NCBI GenBank assembly: GCA_028023455.1 | Contig: JAQFVV010012418.1 | Location: 10,421,279-10,485,278, forward strand | Length of the DNA stretch: 64,000 nt | Source of the DNA: Epiperipatus broadwayi | Taxonomy: Eukaryota > Onychophora > Udeonychophora > Euonychophora > Peripatidae | Direction: 5' to 3' | In this document: in pieces, positions 38,389 to 51,540 of the stretch | How positions within the stretch are numbered: position 1 is the stretch's first letter | Layout of the letters: every line of letters begins with the position of its first letter | Program-made: the position numbers and the translations under genes | Notes under the pieces: model-generated | Database searches by the model: none | The model's input: only the letters and a program-made list of their open reading frames with translations | Told to the model about the DNA's origin: nothing

Positions 38389-39040
38389 GTGTATTTAACT
38401 AAAATGGATGATTTTAAAGATGTAAATAGAGAAATGGATAGAACTGAGAACATTCAACATTACTTGGCTGACTTGATAAAATCTGGTTATTACAGAACAC
38501 ATAAAGATAGATATATAAAACAATTCAAAAACAAAATAATTAAAAAAAAGGATGATTGTAGAAATAATAAAAACTGGATTACTCTACCATATTTATCACA
38601 TATGGGTATGCTAAAACAAATTTAATGTCAGATTCAGAATTTCCATAAATTTGAACAAGCTCATTAACAATACAAAAAATGAAGATTTTAACACTGGATT
38701 GCCCCAATGTGGTTTTTGCTGCAAACTGCACCCAAAAAGACTGTCCATATGTGTATTATTGTGAGACCAAGGAAAATCTTAAAACTAGAATGGCTCAATA
38801 CTCATTAACATTTAAAAAATTTAGATTAAGCCTGAAGTGTTCAATTCATTTGTCATTCATAATAATAAGAGAGAACTCAGCTATAGTTGTGATCATAGTG
38901 CTGTTAAAGATATGTGTGAAGTGAGAAATAATCACAAATGTAAAATAAAAGAGGCTTGGATCATTACACAAAATAAAAATGTAATGAACAAAGTACTAAT
39001 AGCATTCAAATCAGCAAAAATTAATGTTCTCAGCTGACTA
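38389..39040 (+). pseudogene. Penelope-like element GIY-YIG endonuclease, frameshifted
   Basis: Three open segments in different frames follow each other: 38389-38625, 38679 to about 38830, then about 38837-39037. The first ends NWITLPYLSHMGMLKQI, like the end of the PLE linker. The second contains VVFAANCTQKDCPYVYYCET and KENLKTRMAQY: the Cys pair followed by 'YVYIGET...L..R..EH' is the hallmark of the Penelope GIY-YIG endonuclease. The third contains SCDHSAVKDMCEVRNNHKCK, supplying the His/Cys residues that follow. The central 'YIGET' reads YYCET, and at least one frameshift near 38830 makes it inactive. The reverse transcriptase is missing, so this is a 5'-truncated copy. Its 3' end is also found at 8505-8650. 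Confidence 0.75.
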
Positions 39041-39131
39041 ACTATAAATGTGATGTGAAAGCATAAAAAGTATACTCGATACAGTGAATATTATTAAATT
39101 TTATATTTAAACTCTGTATGGGTTTTTTCTA

Positions 39132-39137
39132 CACATG

Positions 39138-39170
<33 letters not shown>
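39132..39170. repeat. (CA)n(TA)n microsatellite
   Basis: Compound CA and TA repeat; its TA end borders the following LTR. Confidence 0.95.
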
Positions 39171-41028
39171 TGTGCTAGACAAAAGATTTTTGTTTTGTAT
39201 ATCCTGACCATGAGGGCGCCACTAGTCCAAAAATCGGAACTAGACATTTATTTTAAGGGTGGGTAGGATATACGAACATGAATGTGCCGGACTAAACCCA
39301 GGGAGAGCAAAAGCTAATGAATGTGGTTCAGACAATTGAGAAAACACTGAGACAAACGTCAGCCAAAATACTTATAAAAACTTTTTAAATTTATTAAACA
39401 TAATATCAAAATAAACATGAAACTTGATATACATTTACTTAGCAGATCTTAACATTGAGTGTATGCGAGCAGAACTACGTTAAATACCCAGGCAGACAAG
39501 TTCATTTCTTATCTATAACACAATAATGGCTGATATCTTCTTGCTAGCAGTTCACTCAACCAATTCCCTTTCCCCTATAGAGATTTAGTAAGATGGATGT
39601 TTGTGGAGAATAACGGACAGCGCAGACAAGCTTTTCTTAGTCCAGAAAAGAAATGCTGGAACCAAGAATGTCATAATTCTGCAAAACGCTCATGGACAAG
39701 TACATTGAAATGAGCCAAGGTTAGTCTCACACAAGAAAGAAACATGAATTACACAATCTGAATTATAGCAAATAAATCTCTACCAAAAATAAATAAATCA
39801 TATATCCTAGAAATCGCTAGCCAAAGCCAAGTTTGATTTAGTTTAATGCCGAAGCAAACAAACAAACAAAAATAAAAGAAAACTACTAAGGTCGGTCTGA
39901 GCATTTAACAATGATTAATCATAAAACTAAGAAATTATTAAGCATATAAAATATCACTCGCCCTACACTCTCGAACAAGCAACATTTTAAGATTGAAAAT
40001 CTTGCTACTAAGATTGTAATGTAAAATAAACAAAAATACATTAATATTTAAATTGATCAATTACACATCGTAAATATAATTTCTTTTTAAGATTAAGCTG
40101 AGATTTGCGAGAGACTTAATTAGAGATTTAGCCCTGATTTTGATATGGAAAGGTAAGTTATCTTGAGATAATATTAATTTCTGTTGTTCACACAAAGTTC
40201 GGTTTATAGAGTCCTCTACAATGGATGTCATTTACTACAGGTTCAGAAGTTTGGAGGCATTATCGGGATCCACTCTGGACTTGACAGTTAGGTCATGATG
40301 GAAGTCACAATTTGGAGCTCCGGAGGGTCATCTTTGGAAAGGCTCAGCCCATCATGTTGTGGAGATTCTTCATGGTGTATATTACAGGCATGGCGTCTGA
40401 ATGACTGCTATTATCGTGGCAAATAGAGTTATTGTCGGTCAACGGAAATTCAACTTGGTGATTCCCGTGGCACCAATATCAAAAAAAAAAAAAAAAATTA
40501 GTCACTTTCACAATGCAACAGTTCAATAACAGCTAAAATCTGGATTGATCCTCAATAAGAAGAAGCTGAGCAATAAAAACTGAATGAACAGAATAGTCTC
40601 TTTGAATCCTCCTCTCTAATCAAAAAAAAAAATTACCCAGTTAATTATGTCCTTTGTTATCTCTCGCGCAATCTTAATTAGAAAAACAATATCTTACAGG
40701 GCTTAATCTTACAAAAATGATTATTATTTTTTTATAAAAAAAAAATACAAAACCAAATCTCAGCTTTAAAATACATCAACATTAAATTTTTTTTTTTTTA
40801 GTTTAAATAAAATACATATAAGAGCACTAATTAAACTTTGTTTGCTTTTAATTATTTTAAAAGAAAACAAGTGTCATAAAAAAATATTTTATACTAAAAT
40901 CAATTTAGAATTAAAAATATAAGATTTCAAAATGAATAAGTATGTGTGTTATTGCACATATAAAACTTGGTTTTTTTTTTTCTAATTTACATGATAGAAC
41001 CCTTGAATCGGATAAAGTATCCAGTTCA
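39171..41028 (+). mobile_element. solo LTR inserted in (TA)n
   Basis: The block starts TGTGCTAGACAAAAG right after (TA)n and ends GTATCCAGTTCA right before (AT)n, giving TG...CA termini and ATAT(AT) on both sides. The last eight bases, CCAGTTCA, also end the LTRs of the gypsy element at 42357-50577, hinting at a related family. Composition changes at both borders, and 40190-40480 is clearly richer in GC. A 57-codon minus-strand frame in about 40080-40255 has no recognisable motif. Length 1858 bp. The absence of gag-pol points to a solo LTR. Confidence 0.6.
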
Positions 41029-41042
41029 ATATATATATATAT

Positions 41043-42356
41043 TGTAACTGACAAAATGTACAAACAACATGGAAATCACCTAAGAGCAATCTACATATAT
41101 GTTCCACATTCTGCACTACAGAACAACAACTTCTTCTACAGCCTGCTAAAATCAGCTAAACACATAAAACTCTTATCCTATTCCAATTAAGTTATTGATT
41201 GCAAAATAATGATAAATTGCTAAAAAGATAATGAGATATTACAATTTATATATGTATATATTACATTTTAACACATACAATAGCATAACTGGCCTGTCAA
41301 TTTACAAGACAAGTGCATATTATTATCTAATTATGAATTTTATTATTAATTTTACTTACTGGTTTTATAAATTTTATGCACAGATAATATGGTATACTTT
41401 ACTATAATATATTCTCACATGATTCTGAAAAGATATCAACTCACTGCATAGACTCATGATCACAAGTTATTATTATCACAGTTTTAAGATTTAATGACCT
41501 GGTAAAAGTAAGGATATGCTAATACAAAAGACAAAGATAGATCATTCTAAGAACTAGTTAAATAACTGATTGCTATAATTAACTTCAGGCATTAATACAG
41601 GTAAGTAATTAAAATAGTTCAAAAAAATGTAAAATACAATAAATAACACATATTGATCTATGAGACTATAACAAATACATGTACCAAGTATACACTAACA
41701 GTATGAATACACTTCTACTGCAAAGTAAATGCACAATGCATATGAGTGACCAGCAGACACAAACATATCACATCAAGACATGTAACAAAAACAAGGGATT
41801 TTAATCAACCATATATTATTGCATTAAATAAAACAATGAATATAAGAGTCAGCTGTCACAAATGGGATTACAATAATCTAAGATAAATAAAGTAAAAAAA
41901 AGTGTCTTATTCTGATATAAAGACAGCCTAAATTAAAACAGCTAACTTGAACTAATTCTCTAAATATATCATCTATTGAACCTGAAGTGATAGTTGTTTA
42001 GATTGAGAACTATTCATATACAATCAATGACAATTTAAATATAATCTGTCTAAGCAGCCAGATTGAATTCCATTCAGGATTCATTAAATTACAGGTTTAA
42101 AATATTTATTTCTGGATGAAGTGGAAATGAGTGGTTTAACTTAAAATAATAAATCATTAAAACATGACCTGAGATTGCGATAATAAACTTTAATTTCTTT
42201 GCTTTATATAAAATTTATTGCTAATTAAATCATGCCATGATAAAGAGAACAATACAACAAACTCTTGCCATACATGCTCATAAACAGATTTAACACATAA
42301 ATACTGACTAAAATATTTTATTAAAAAAAGGTAATACTAGAGGTTTATAATCGTAA
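41043..42356 (-). repeat. LTR-like repeat R, copy 1, first part (interrupted)
   Basis: This part is clearly similar to 60800-62035: TGTAACTGACAAAATG versus TGTAACTAACGAAATG at the start, and many shared blocks such as AACTTCAGGCATTAATACA. It begins with TG immediately after a (TA)n tract. The repeat is cut at about 42356 by the gypsy element and resumes at 50578. Transcription sense is taken from a minus-strand TATA box in the second part. Confidence 0.75.
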
Positions 42357-44196
42357 TGCTAATGAGATATATCCTCTAAAACACATGTATATCTATCTGC
42401 ATTACATATTTTATAATTTAAAAATAAATGATCAAATTTATTCAGAAAGAGAAGAATAGTTAAAGTAATATAGTTAAGAAGTAGATTTGAAAATGTAATT
42501 CTGTAAAATTAAAAGATTGCATCATATTGTTCTTTTAAAATAGAATAATACTATTTATTAAGATTGGGATGGGGAAAAAGTTAGAGGAAAAAAAATCACT
42601 CTCTCTTCTTGTTATAAATTAAAAGAAATTAAAAGAATAAAATGTCTAAAAATAAATCTTAGTGAAAAATCTAAAATAAAAAAAAGATTAATTAATTAAT
42701 TAGTAAAAGTAAACTTTTGGAATGCCAGTAAAATTCCTGGCTGATAATGAAATTAAAATTGATAATTAAATTAATTACAAACTGTACAAACTATCTCATT
42801 GTCATAAATGTGATAAGATAGTTGATTAATGTAGAAAAGAGATTAGATTAAAGGAAAATGTAAAAATTATTAAAAAAAATAGATTTAAATTATGATAAAA
42901 ATTAAAGCTATGACAAGGAAAGGAACAATGGGGAAGGGAAAAGTATAAAAGTCACAGCTATCTATTGTTGAGTAATTAATATTGATATTCTTTCTTGAGA
43001 TTCACCCTAATATTCATAGAGATTCAGTTAGAGATCCAGATATTCAGAAATTTAAGTGCAGTAGCAAACCAGTCATTACTGTGAATAACATCAATGCTGC
43101 AGCCACAGAACTAGCAACATGTGTCACTAAAATGTTGTAGTAGTGTTTGACTGGGCTTCATGAGTTCTTAGTAAAATAAGCTGTCCATGCCTAAAACCAA
43201 TGCCTAAATGGTGAAATAAATGCTGCCACATACTCTCTCCTCCACTGTTAAGCCAATGAATGGAAGACAGGCCATAAAACTAGCAGTGGAAACCAAAAGG
43301 CCAACCAATTTGAAATTAACACTGATCGAAAACAAACCAATGGAATTGTGTCATTTTAATACATGAAAAACCTAGGTAAATATATTTAAAATAATAACTG
43401 TTTAGACACTTTATTTTTAAATGAAATAAACTTTATCAAAGGTCTATCATAAAAGTTATCCTGAAAGTAATCATTTATATGTTTTTCTGTGTAAAGCTTT
43501 ATTATATCATGTTATATTAAAATGAATGTGTATGAATAAATACTAATGTCTGCTTAATTATTATTTGGTCTATTCTCTCTCTTGTCACTGTGTCACTATT
43601 AATTTAAGTATATAAATATCTAATATGTTAAGTTAAATGTGCTGGACCCCTGATTAAGAGTGGGAGCTAGTTTGGGATATTTAAAGTGCTGGATTGATGT
43701 GCCTGTTATTCAAGCATACTGGCTATGTAACATATGATCACCTGGTACCTGAGTTTGATTTCTCAAAACAAATAAATTGCTTGAGATGGCAGGATTTTTG
43801 TTCCAGCAGTTCAGGTGGTTATGGTCTGAAAATTTTGTAGTGGTTATGCTTTGTATAGCCTTGATCTGGCCATGGGTATTGTTGATTGTTGGGTTATCAA
43901 TGGTATTCTCTCCTCTGCTTGAAATGCCATTCCTTTTCATTAGTATTAAATATATAATTGAGTAATTGCATTACATAAATGATCATCAAAACAGATTTTA
44001 TAATAAAGAATGAGATGATAAATAAAAATGATATTGTTAAATAAACAATATTCTGATAATAATAAAATACTAATGCATCAAGAATAAACAGTATCCTGTT
44101 AAAATAAATAAAGACAAAGGCTGCCAAAGTCTGGTCAAAGTTGCCTAAAAAATTATTTAAAAGTATTTAAACCTAAAATTTGGAGGGACCAGTTCA
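42357..44196 (+). mobile_element. 5' LTR of decayed Ty3/gypsy element
   Basis: Aligns along its length with 48770-50577 with roughly 15% substitutions plus indels. The pair starts near TGCTAATGAGATAT versus TGTAGTGAGATAT and ends ACCAGTTCA versus CCCAGTTCA (CA termini). Conserved blocks include TTAAAATAGAATA-type and TTGAGTAATT. Divergence between the two LTRs indicates an old insertion. Confidence 0.8.
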
Positions 44197-44781
44197 AATT
44201 CCATTTAACCTGGGATCTAAAGAGCCATAAATGACCCAGCATAATTAAAAATTAAAAATGATAACAATTAAAATAAACACTAAATTGCATAGTGATAAAA
44301 AGTTAAATTGGGAAGCAATGTGAAAAGAGAAATAGACCAAGAAAACAAATAATATTAAGGTTATAAAATAATTAGAAATATAAAATAAAAAGAATAAGTT
44401 ATGTAATCTAAATAAAAAAGAAAGGGAAGAAAAAATGGTCAGAGAGATAAATAATTTGCTATTGGGGTTGTTTTTAGTCAGATGGGAATTAGAGAAGACT
44501 GAGGGTTTTTTTGAATTAGTCAAATACTTCATTCAATTTCAAATATCTAAAAATAATAAAAATAAAGGTAAATAAACCAAGTAAAATAAAATTTGTGTTG
44601 ACAGTCAGTAATAATTATAAAAGTAAATTTAATGCATACTAGAACTAATACAAAAATGGAAGCTCAAAATAAAGAAAAAAGTAACATAAAGAAATACACA
44701 GAAATATTCAATAAACAAATAGAATAGAAGATACAGAAAATGATAATGCCATGACTAGAAGATAAGAAAATAATAAAAAGT

Positions 44782-45115
44782 ATGAAAGTGAGTGTAAAAG
44801 AGTTAGTGAATAGAATAGATGAGACTAAAAATAAACAGGAAACGAAAAGCATAGGTATGTGCACACATTTAAATAGCTCATATATTGTAAATCAATTTTT
44901 AAAAATAGAAATATTTTCAGGGCATGCTGGAGAAGCTCTGATTGAATACCTTGGTTGTCTTGAATGCTATTTCATGTGGAACCAGCTGAGTGAGGAGGCA
45001 GTAGTCACTATTGTGTGAAGCCATATTCAAGGTGATGCTCAGTTCTGGTGGGATTTCCTATTTACAAAACCAGCTACATTCAGAAAATATAGGCAATCAT
45101 TATTAACAATTGACT
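44782..45115 (+). pseudogene. Ty3/gypsy gag remnant
   Basis: The frame gives IEIFSGHAGEALIEYLGCLE, then CYFMWNQLSEEAVVTIV, a stop, HIQGDAQFWWDFLF and TFRKYRQSLLTID. This matches the retrotransposon gag (capsid) pattern 'F.G...A..W+..+..YF....+.+E..V..+..+L.G.A..WW..L', with a downstream basic segment. At least one stop interrupts it, and the N-terminal frame (44782 on) is Lys/Glu-rich. The element lies in its expected order, between the 5' LTR and pol. Confidence 0.7.
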
Positions 45116-46079
45116 GGAGCAAAAAACACCAAGAAAATATTAAGCACCAGATGTCTCAGAATAAATGGTGACTGAGTAAACCTTTTACTCAATTTTTCTG
45201 CTGTCAAGTAATGAAGTTAAGTTTGCTAATGGATAATCCTCTGTTAGAACAAAAATCATATAAATAATAAGGCATAATATTTCACATAATGTAGAACAAA
45301 TGGTAATTGGAACTGAATGTAAAATAATAGAGCAGATGGCTGAGTTGCTCAGTGCATTTGATAGCACAAGGCCAAAGTATGAAAATAAGGAAAAGAAATT
45401 CAAAAAGTAAGCATAAAAGGGACTGGAATGGAAATAATAATAAAAAATTTTACAGCATAAAGAGCTATGGCAGAAAACAAAATATTGGGGAGAATATAAT
45501 AAAGGAGATAGCCACTCAAGGTAGCAAACTTAGTATGGAGCTGGAATAAAAGGGAACCAATATTAGCACCTCAGCATGGTCCTAAAGTAAAAGTAATATT
45601 GGAGGTTGTTATAACAGATGTGTTACTAAACCTGGACAATCAAGTGTCATGATTGGTGTCATAGGATATGTTTAGGTAAATCAGCCATATCCTAACATTG
45701 CCATTAAAAACTATGTAAAAATAGTAAAAAGGCCAAATTAAGGTCAAAGTAGATCTAGATAAACATGTGGATAAAAAAGAAAAAAGTACAGTCATGTTTT
45801 GTTTATTTAGAGGAATTAATCCATGAATCCATACTTGAATCAGATTTTATGCTTAGGACTGGCTGGGTGCTGGATTATAGGCTAAGTCAGGTAAGATTAA
45901 ATGGCAAGGTATTGACACTTATGTCAGAAAATGTATAATTCTGTCATGGCTTGTAAAAAAAATGAAATTTATAAATAATTATCAAAGAAGGTGACTAGAA
46001 CAAGTGTTGAGTGAATAAAAAATGTTTTTGGCTTAAGATTATGAGCATAGGATAAGACTCATGAAAGATCAATCATACC

Positions 46080-46740
46080 AGGGCATATCCTATCTCTCAC
46101 TAATACAGAAGGAAAAGTTGAAGAGCACACAGATAAAGTGCTGGAATTGGGAATCATCCAAATGCTTATTGCCATTTAACAATCCCATTGCAACAGTAAA
46201 GACAAAGGACAGGTCCATCCAGCTATATTGAACATAAGACAATTAAATAACCATCCCTGACACTAATGCTCCACCTATTTGTAAACTATTGGTAAAATAT
46301 TGTAACAAAAATGTAATTTAAACATTTTATTTAACAGCAGTTATTGGCAGATCAAGTTACACCTCCACAATCAGAAATATATTGCATTTTGGTACAATGG
46401 GCATGGATTCAACTTCAAAAGAATATCATTCAGGTAAGGCTAATACAGTATTTAGAGCAGGTATTATTGAATGAAATAAAAATTTTAATAGTGATGTATG
46501 TCAATGACATAGTTTTAGTATCAGAAATTGTGGAAGAAACACTTATCACTCATTTAAAACAGCTATTGCAAGAATGTAAATAAAGGGAATTAAAAATAAA
46601 ATTTTAAAAAAGTTATTTAATGGCAACTGTGATAAAGTTTTTAGGTCACATAATCAGTGGTAAAGGATTTCAACTGCATCCTGACAAAATTCAAACAGTA
46701 CAGGAGTTCCCAGTTCCTAGAAATAAAAAACACATATGAT
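46080..46740 (+). pseudogene. Ty3/gypsy reverse transcriptase remnant
   Basis: Broken frames in order: GKVEEHTDKVLELGIIQM (the 'I..LL..G.I..S' lead), QLCIDIRQLN-like residues in a shifted frame, then 46344-46583 ending VMYVNDIVLVSEIVEETL. The last contains the catalytic box, with YVDD changed to YVND. FLGHIISGKGFQLHPDKIQT followed by VQEFPVPRNKKHI at about 46638-46735 is the RT thumb/connection ('FLGH.IS..G...P.K...+...P.P...K..+SFL'). Several stops and frameshifts, plus loss of a catalytic Asp, show that it is dead. Confidence 0.85.
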
Positions 46741-46899
46741 CATTTTTAAGCTTATGTAATTTTATAACCAATTTTATAAAATAAAAATTATGACATAGAG
46801 TCATTACTGCAATTACTTAAAAAAACTGACACCTTGGATATGAACAGCACAGCATGATAGCAGTTTTCAAAATGAAAAAATAAATTTTTAAATGAAGTG

Positions 46900-47165
46900 A
46901 TACTGTCTTATCCTGATTTTCAAACACCATTTTTTGTACAGACTGATAGTAGTGGGGTCAGATTGGGTGCTACTCTTTTCCAAATCCAAGAGGGGAGCTG
47001 GCAATAGGACCTTTTTATAAGCCATTTATTGATGGATCCTGAACTAAATTACATAGTAATGGAAAAGAAAGCTTTAGCAATTGTTTAGGCATTCCAAAAA
47101 TTTTGTCAGTTTCTAATATCAGAGGTGATTGTAATCACTGATCACAAGAGCCTCAAATTTTAAAC
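46900..47165 (+). pseudogene. Ty3/gypsy RNase H remnant
   Basis: FFVQTDSSGVRLGATLFQ (about 46930-46985) carries the 'TDAS..G.GA.L.Q' RNase H motif; YIVMEKKALAIV and VITDHKSLKF follow at the usual spacing ('E+E.LA+V.A...+R..L......+.TDH..L'). Stops separate the segments. A (GA)n microsatellite begins shortly downstream, at 47223. Confidence 0.85.
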
Positions 47166-47222
47166 CATAGTTTCTTAACAAACAGCATTCATCCAAGAAT
47201 TTAATTGAAGTGTGAAATATTG

Positions 47223-47223
47223 C

Positions 47224-47305
<82 letters not shown>
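47223..47305. repeat. (GA)n microsatellite
   Basis: About 83 bp of GA with two interruptions, inside the decayed gypsy element between RNase H and integrase. The Ser/Leu-repeat frames over it are artefacts. Confidence 0.97.
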
Positions 47306-47599
47306 TACAGTAGCAAATACATATAAACCATTATCCATTCTCACTGGACCAACAACATTTAAGTTGCAATGATCTATATATTGCCTCAATGGAAATGGAT
47401 GGAAGCAAGTCAGTAGAAAATGATCTCTGGAAGTTAAGAGCAGACTCCAACTGTGGGAAAATAATAAAATATTTGCATCATCAACCCTTAAAAGGAATCA
47501 TAAATAACCCTTTGTGGAAAGATAGAAAGGGCTATTGCCTAAAAGGAGGTTTTAACAACACAAAAAGAAAAAAAGGAAGTAAAAATGTATAATCATACC

Positions 47600-48250
47600 T
47601 GTCACCATTGAAGAAGTAGATGATAGTATATATTCAACAAAGTTATGATCATTGTGGAGCAAATAAGGCCAAGGATTGGTTAAGTCATTGGTTCTACTGG
47701 CCAGGAATGCATGATAGCTTCCTGGCCATCATAAATGAAGTCTAATGCATCAGGCATAGATTTGTTTTTGCCCATTTTCTCTCAACAACCAAACAAATAA
47801 GTAGCTATACATTATTACAGACCATTGCCCCCATTTAACAAAATGAGATGTCTAGTAGTTATGATATTTTTTGAAACTGGTGGCTGCATACCCTGTGTCA
47901 TAGGAAAACACCAAACTCTATAGGTGTTAGAACAGTAGAATTGTGAAACTATTGGACTCCCAGATAAAATTATCTCTGATAATGAAACTCCATTTTTTTT
48001 CCAAAGAATAGAAGCAATGATAAGTAAACATAAGATAAAACACATATTCATGTCTATTTGTAACCTGCAGTATAATCAATGTAAATGTATCATGCAGGAA
48101 TTGGGGCAAATATTAAGAGTATATATACCTGATAATAACAGACCATTAAGAAAATTCCATGGATTAGTAACATGATAAATTATCCAAAAATAAATTCACA
48201 GGGTTTGAATCTATGTGGCTTTATTTTGGGAAGAATATACCCTATCTGTT
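47600..48250 (+). pseudogene. Ty3/gypsy integrase remnant
   Basis: DHCGANKAKDWLSHWFYWPG then MHDSF corresponds to the zinc-binding N-terminus ('H...GH.G..KT...L...+YWPGM...+'). LPDKIISDNETPF at about 47955-47993 is the 'G.P..I.SD.G..F' block that contains the second catalytic Asp. Many stops and frame changes occur. The 3' LTR follows about 0.5 kb downstream. Confidence 0.8.
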
Positions 48251-48769
48251 TAAAACTAAACTATCAGTGGAAACATGCCTGGTAGATAGGGATGCTATCC
48301 AAGCATGGATTAAGCTAAGGAAGATGGGAGAGTTAAGACAGAGAAGCCAACAGAAGATAAATAATACATTTATAATAGTTATAGGGTTATGATAAGAATT
48401 AACTCTGTGAGCCACCCAGAATAATATGTATATAAAATGTTCCAATAAATTTATGATGGTTTTTATATCATAGTATGCAAATATGATAACAAGACATTTG
48501 TTGTGGCAAAGAGACATGAAGAAAAAAAAACTTGTAATGCTCATGCATGAAAATTGATTAAAGGAAAAGAAAATCACCTGACAAAACATACACAAATCAA
48601 AGTGATCAAACAGACCTGCAGTTAAAATGAATATATATACAATTTGAAAACTATTTTATATAAAAATAGTAAATAAATATGAACAAGAAATCAACAATCA
48701 ATAAAGCTAAAATAAAATATCAGCTAAAATAGGTTAAATTGACACTTTTTACCTCTGAAATAGGGTGTG

Positions 48770-50577
48770 TGTAGTGAGATATATACTTTAAAGCACATAT
48801 TTTATAATTTAAAAATAAATGATAAAATTTATTAAGAAAGAAAAGAACAGTTAAAGCAATATAGTTAAGAAGTAGATTTGAAATGTAATTTTGTAAAATA
48901 AAAAGATTGCATTATATTGTTCTTTTAAAATAGAATAAAACTATTTTTAAGAGTGGGGTGGGAAAGAGAATTAGGAGAAAAAAAATAAACCACTCTATTT
49001 TTCTCTTCTTTTGAAAAATTAAAAGAAATTAAAAAAATAAAATATCCAAAAATAAATCTTAGTGAAAAATCTAAAATTAAAAAAAAGATTAATTAATTAA
49101 TTAATGAAAGTAAACCTTTGGAATGCCAGTAAAATTCCTGGTTGATAATGAAATTGAAATTGGTAATTGAATTAATTACAGACTATATAAACCATCTCAT
49201 CATCATAAATGTGATAAGATAGTAGATTAATCTAGAAAAAAAATTAGATTAAAATAAAATGTAAAAATTAATTTAAAAATAAATTTAAATTATGATAAAA
49301 ATTAAAGCTATGATAAAAAAAAACAATGGAAGAGAAAAAGTATAAAAGTTGCAGTTATCTATTGTTGAGTAATTGCTATTCTTTCTTGAGATTCATTCTG
49401 AGAATCATAGAGGTTTAGTCAGAGATCCAGATATTCAAAAATTTAAGTGCAGTATCAAGCCAGTCATTACTGCTGCAGATAACATAAATGCTGAAGTGAC
49501 AGAATTGGCAACATGTGTTGTTAGAATGCCATAGTAGTGTGTGACTGGGCTTTATGACTCCTTAGTAAAATCAACTGTGCATGCTTGAAACCAATGCCTG
49601 AAATTAATGTCTAAATGGTGAAATAGACACTGCTGCATACTCTCTCCTACACTGTTAAGCCAAAGATTGGAAGACAAGCCATGAAACCAGTGATGGTGAC
49701 CAAAAGAATAACTAGTTGAAAGTAACCTTAATCAAAACCAAATCAATAGAACTGTGTCATCTTAATGTCGTGAAAAACCTTGGTGAATATATTTTCAATA
49801 ATAACTGTCTAAACACTATTATTTATATGAAATGAACTTTAACAAAGGTCTATCATTAAAATTAGTCTGAAAATAAATCTTTTATATATGTTTTCTATAT
49901 AAAACTTTATTATATTATGCTATTTTAAAATGTGTGGGCATGAATAAATACTAATGTTTGCTTAATTATTATTTGGTCTATTCTCTCCCTCTCTTGTTAC
50001 AGTGTCACTATTAATTTAAAGATGTAAATATTTAATGTGTTGAGTTGAATGTGCTGGATGCCCTGATTAAGAGTAGGAACTAGTTTGGGATATTTAAAGT
50101 CCTGGACTGGTGTGCTTGTTATCCAAGCATGCTGGTTACATAACATATAGTTGGATGGCACCTGAGTTTGAGTCTCAAAACAAATATATTGCTTTGACTG
50201 GCAGAATTTTTGTTTCAGAAGTTGAGATGGTTATGGTCAGACAATGTGTCATAGTTATGCTTCATATAGCCTTGATTTGGCCATGAGTATTGTTGATGGT
50301 TATGTTATCAATGATATTCTCCTCTCTGCTTGAAGTTCTGGCCCATTTCTGTAGTATTAAATATTATAATTGAATAACTACATGACATAAATGATCATTA
50401 AAAAAAAGGTCTTATAATAAAGAATTAAATGATAAATATAAAAGATATTGTTAAATAAATAATATTCTGAGACTACTAAAATAATAATTTATCAAGAATA
50501 AATAGTAATCTGTTAAAATAAAGAAATACAAGTAGTCAAGGTTGCCCCAAACCTCAAATTTACAGGTACCCAGTTCA
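48770..50577 (+). mobile_element. 3' LTR of decayed Ty3/gypsy element
   Basis: Partner of the LTR at 42357-44196. A purine-rich GAAATAGGGTGTGTG stretch lies just upstream. The LTR ends CCCAGTTCA at 50577, after which repeat R resumes. Flanking bases do not give a clear target duplication; divergence may have erased it. Confidence 0.8.
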
Positions 50578-51540
50578 TAATATTTTTTTAAAGTTTGTAG
50601 CTATTTCTTTCAGCAGTAAAAGTTTGACTTCATTCTTTAGGTATTAGTATATTTTGGAAGACCTAGCTATGGTAACAATAGGTTTTCAAAATTCATAAGG
50701 TATCACCAGCAGTAGTCCACTCTTTTATGGATGGCTGATTTTTCTCTGAAGCTTTGGATCTTTGAAGTTCATGTGTATATAGATAACACATACTGGACAC
50801 AAATGTTTAAGATGTTTCTTCATTGATTGACAACTTTCTTTTGTACCCAGTGATGGATTACAGCTTGAAGTTCATTGATTGGCCATAGTAACACTGAAGC
50901 AGCTTCTCTACTACTGTATGGCATTGGAACAAAAATACACAAATAAATACAGTATCTGAAAAACAAGCTGGATTACTTAAAGCACACACCAGAATAAGTA
51001 GAATATAATCAGAATAATCAGAATACTCAGAAGAAGCAGAATAAAAATAAACTGATTTATGTTCCCTATTTATATCTTTTTGACCTGGATTATCGACAAA
51101 AATAGGATCCATTGATAGTCATATCAATCCTTCAATCTATTGGTTGTAGATGATGTCTGTCCTCTATTTTGGTCCACAGTTTGATTTTGCCCAATCATAC
51201 CATTTACAACTTTTTATTTTTGAAAGGAATCAGTAAAATAACACCCTAAATTATGTCAGATATTTATCTTCTTACTTAAATAATCTGTTTACAAGCATTT
51301 TAATTACCTTTTCTAAAAATTTCATTTCTTCTTTGTAATTATTAATAAAAAAACACATTTTGTTTTAACATACTTTTAAAATAAATTTATTATTAATTAT
51401 ACAGTAACTACTTATCTGTGCATATATGTGTAATTTTTATTTATTAAAATTGTTTAAAACATTTATTTTTAAACTTCCTTTGAATTTTTTAAATTACTGA
51501 CATGAAGCATATATAAATATCATTTCAAACCAATACAGTG
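50578..51540 (-). repeat. LTR-like repeat R, copy 1, second part
   Basis: Continues the similarity to copy 2 (62036-63030), for example CAGCAGTAAAAGTTT and CCTTTGAATTTTT blocks. On the minus strand a TATA box (GATATAAATAGGG, about 51064-51076) and less AT-rich sequence around it support an LTR promoter. The 84-codon minus frame at 50858-51112 spans this promoter region and is not taken as coding. Confidence 0.7.

Noticed and set aside
43710-44127. Several 62-76 codon frames on both strands
   Set aside because: They fall inside the 5' LTR of the gypsy element and have no motifs.
47119-47389. Leu-Ser repeat frames on the minus strand
   Set aside because: They translate the (GA)n tract within a decayed gypsy element.
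48242-48595. 117-codon minus-strand open frame
   Set aside because: Hydrophobic shadow frame opposite the decayed integrase end; no recognisable domain.
50858-51112. 84-codon minus-strand open frame
   Set aside because: It spans the TATA-box promoter region of repeat R, and I saw no recognisable protein motif in it.
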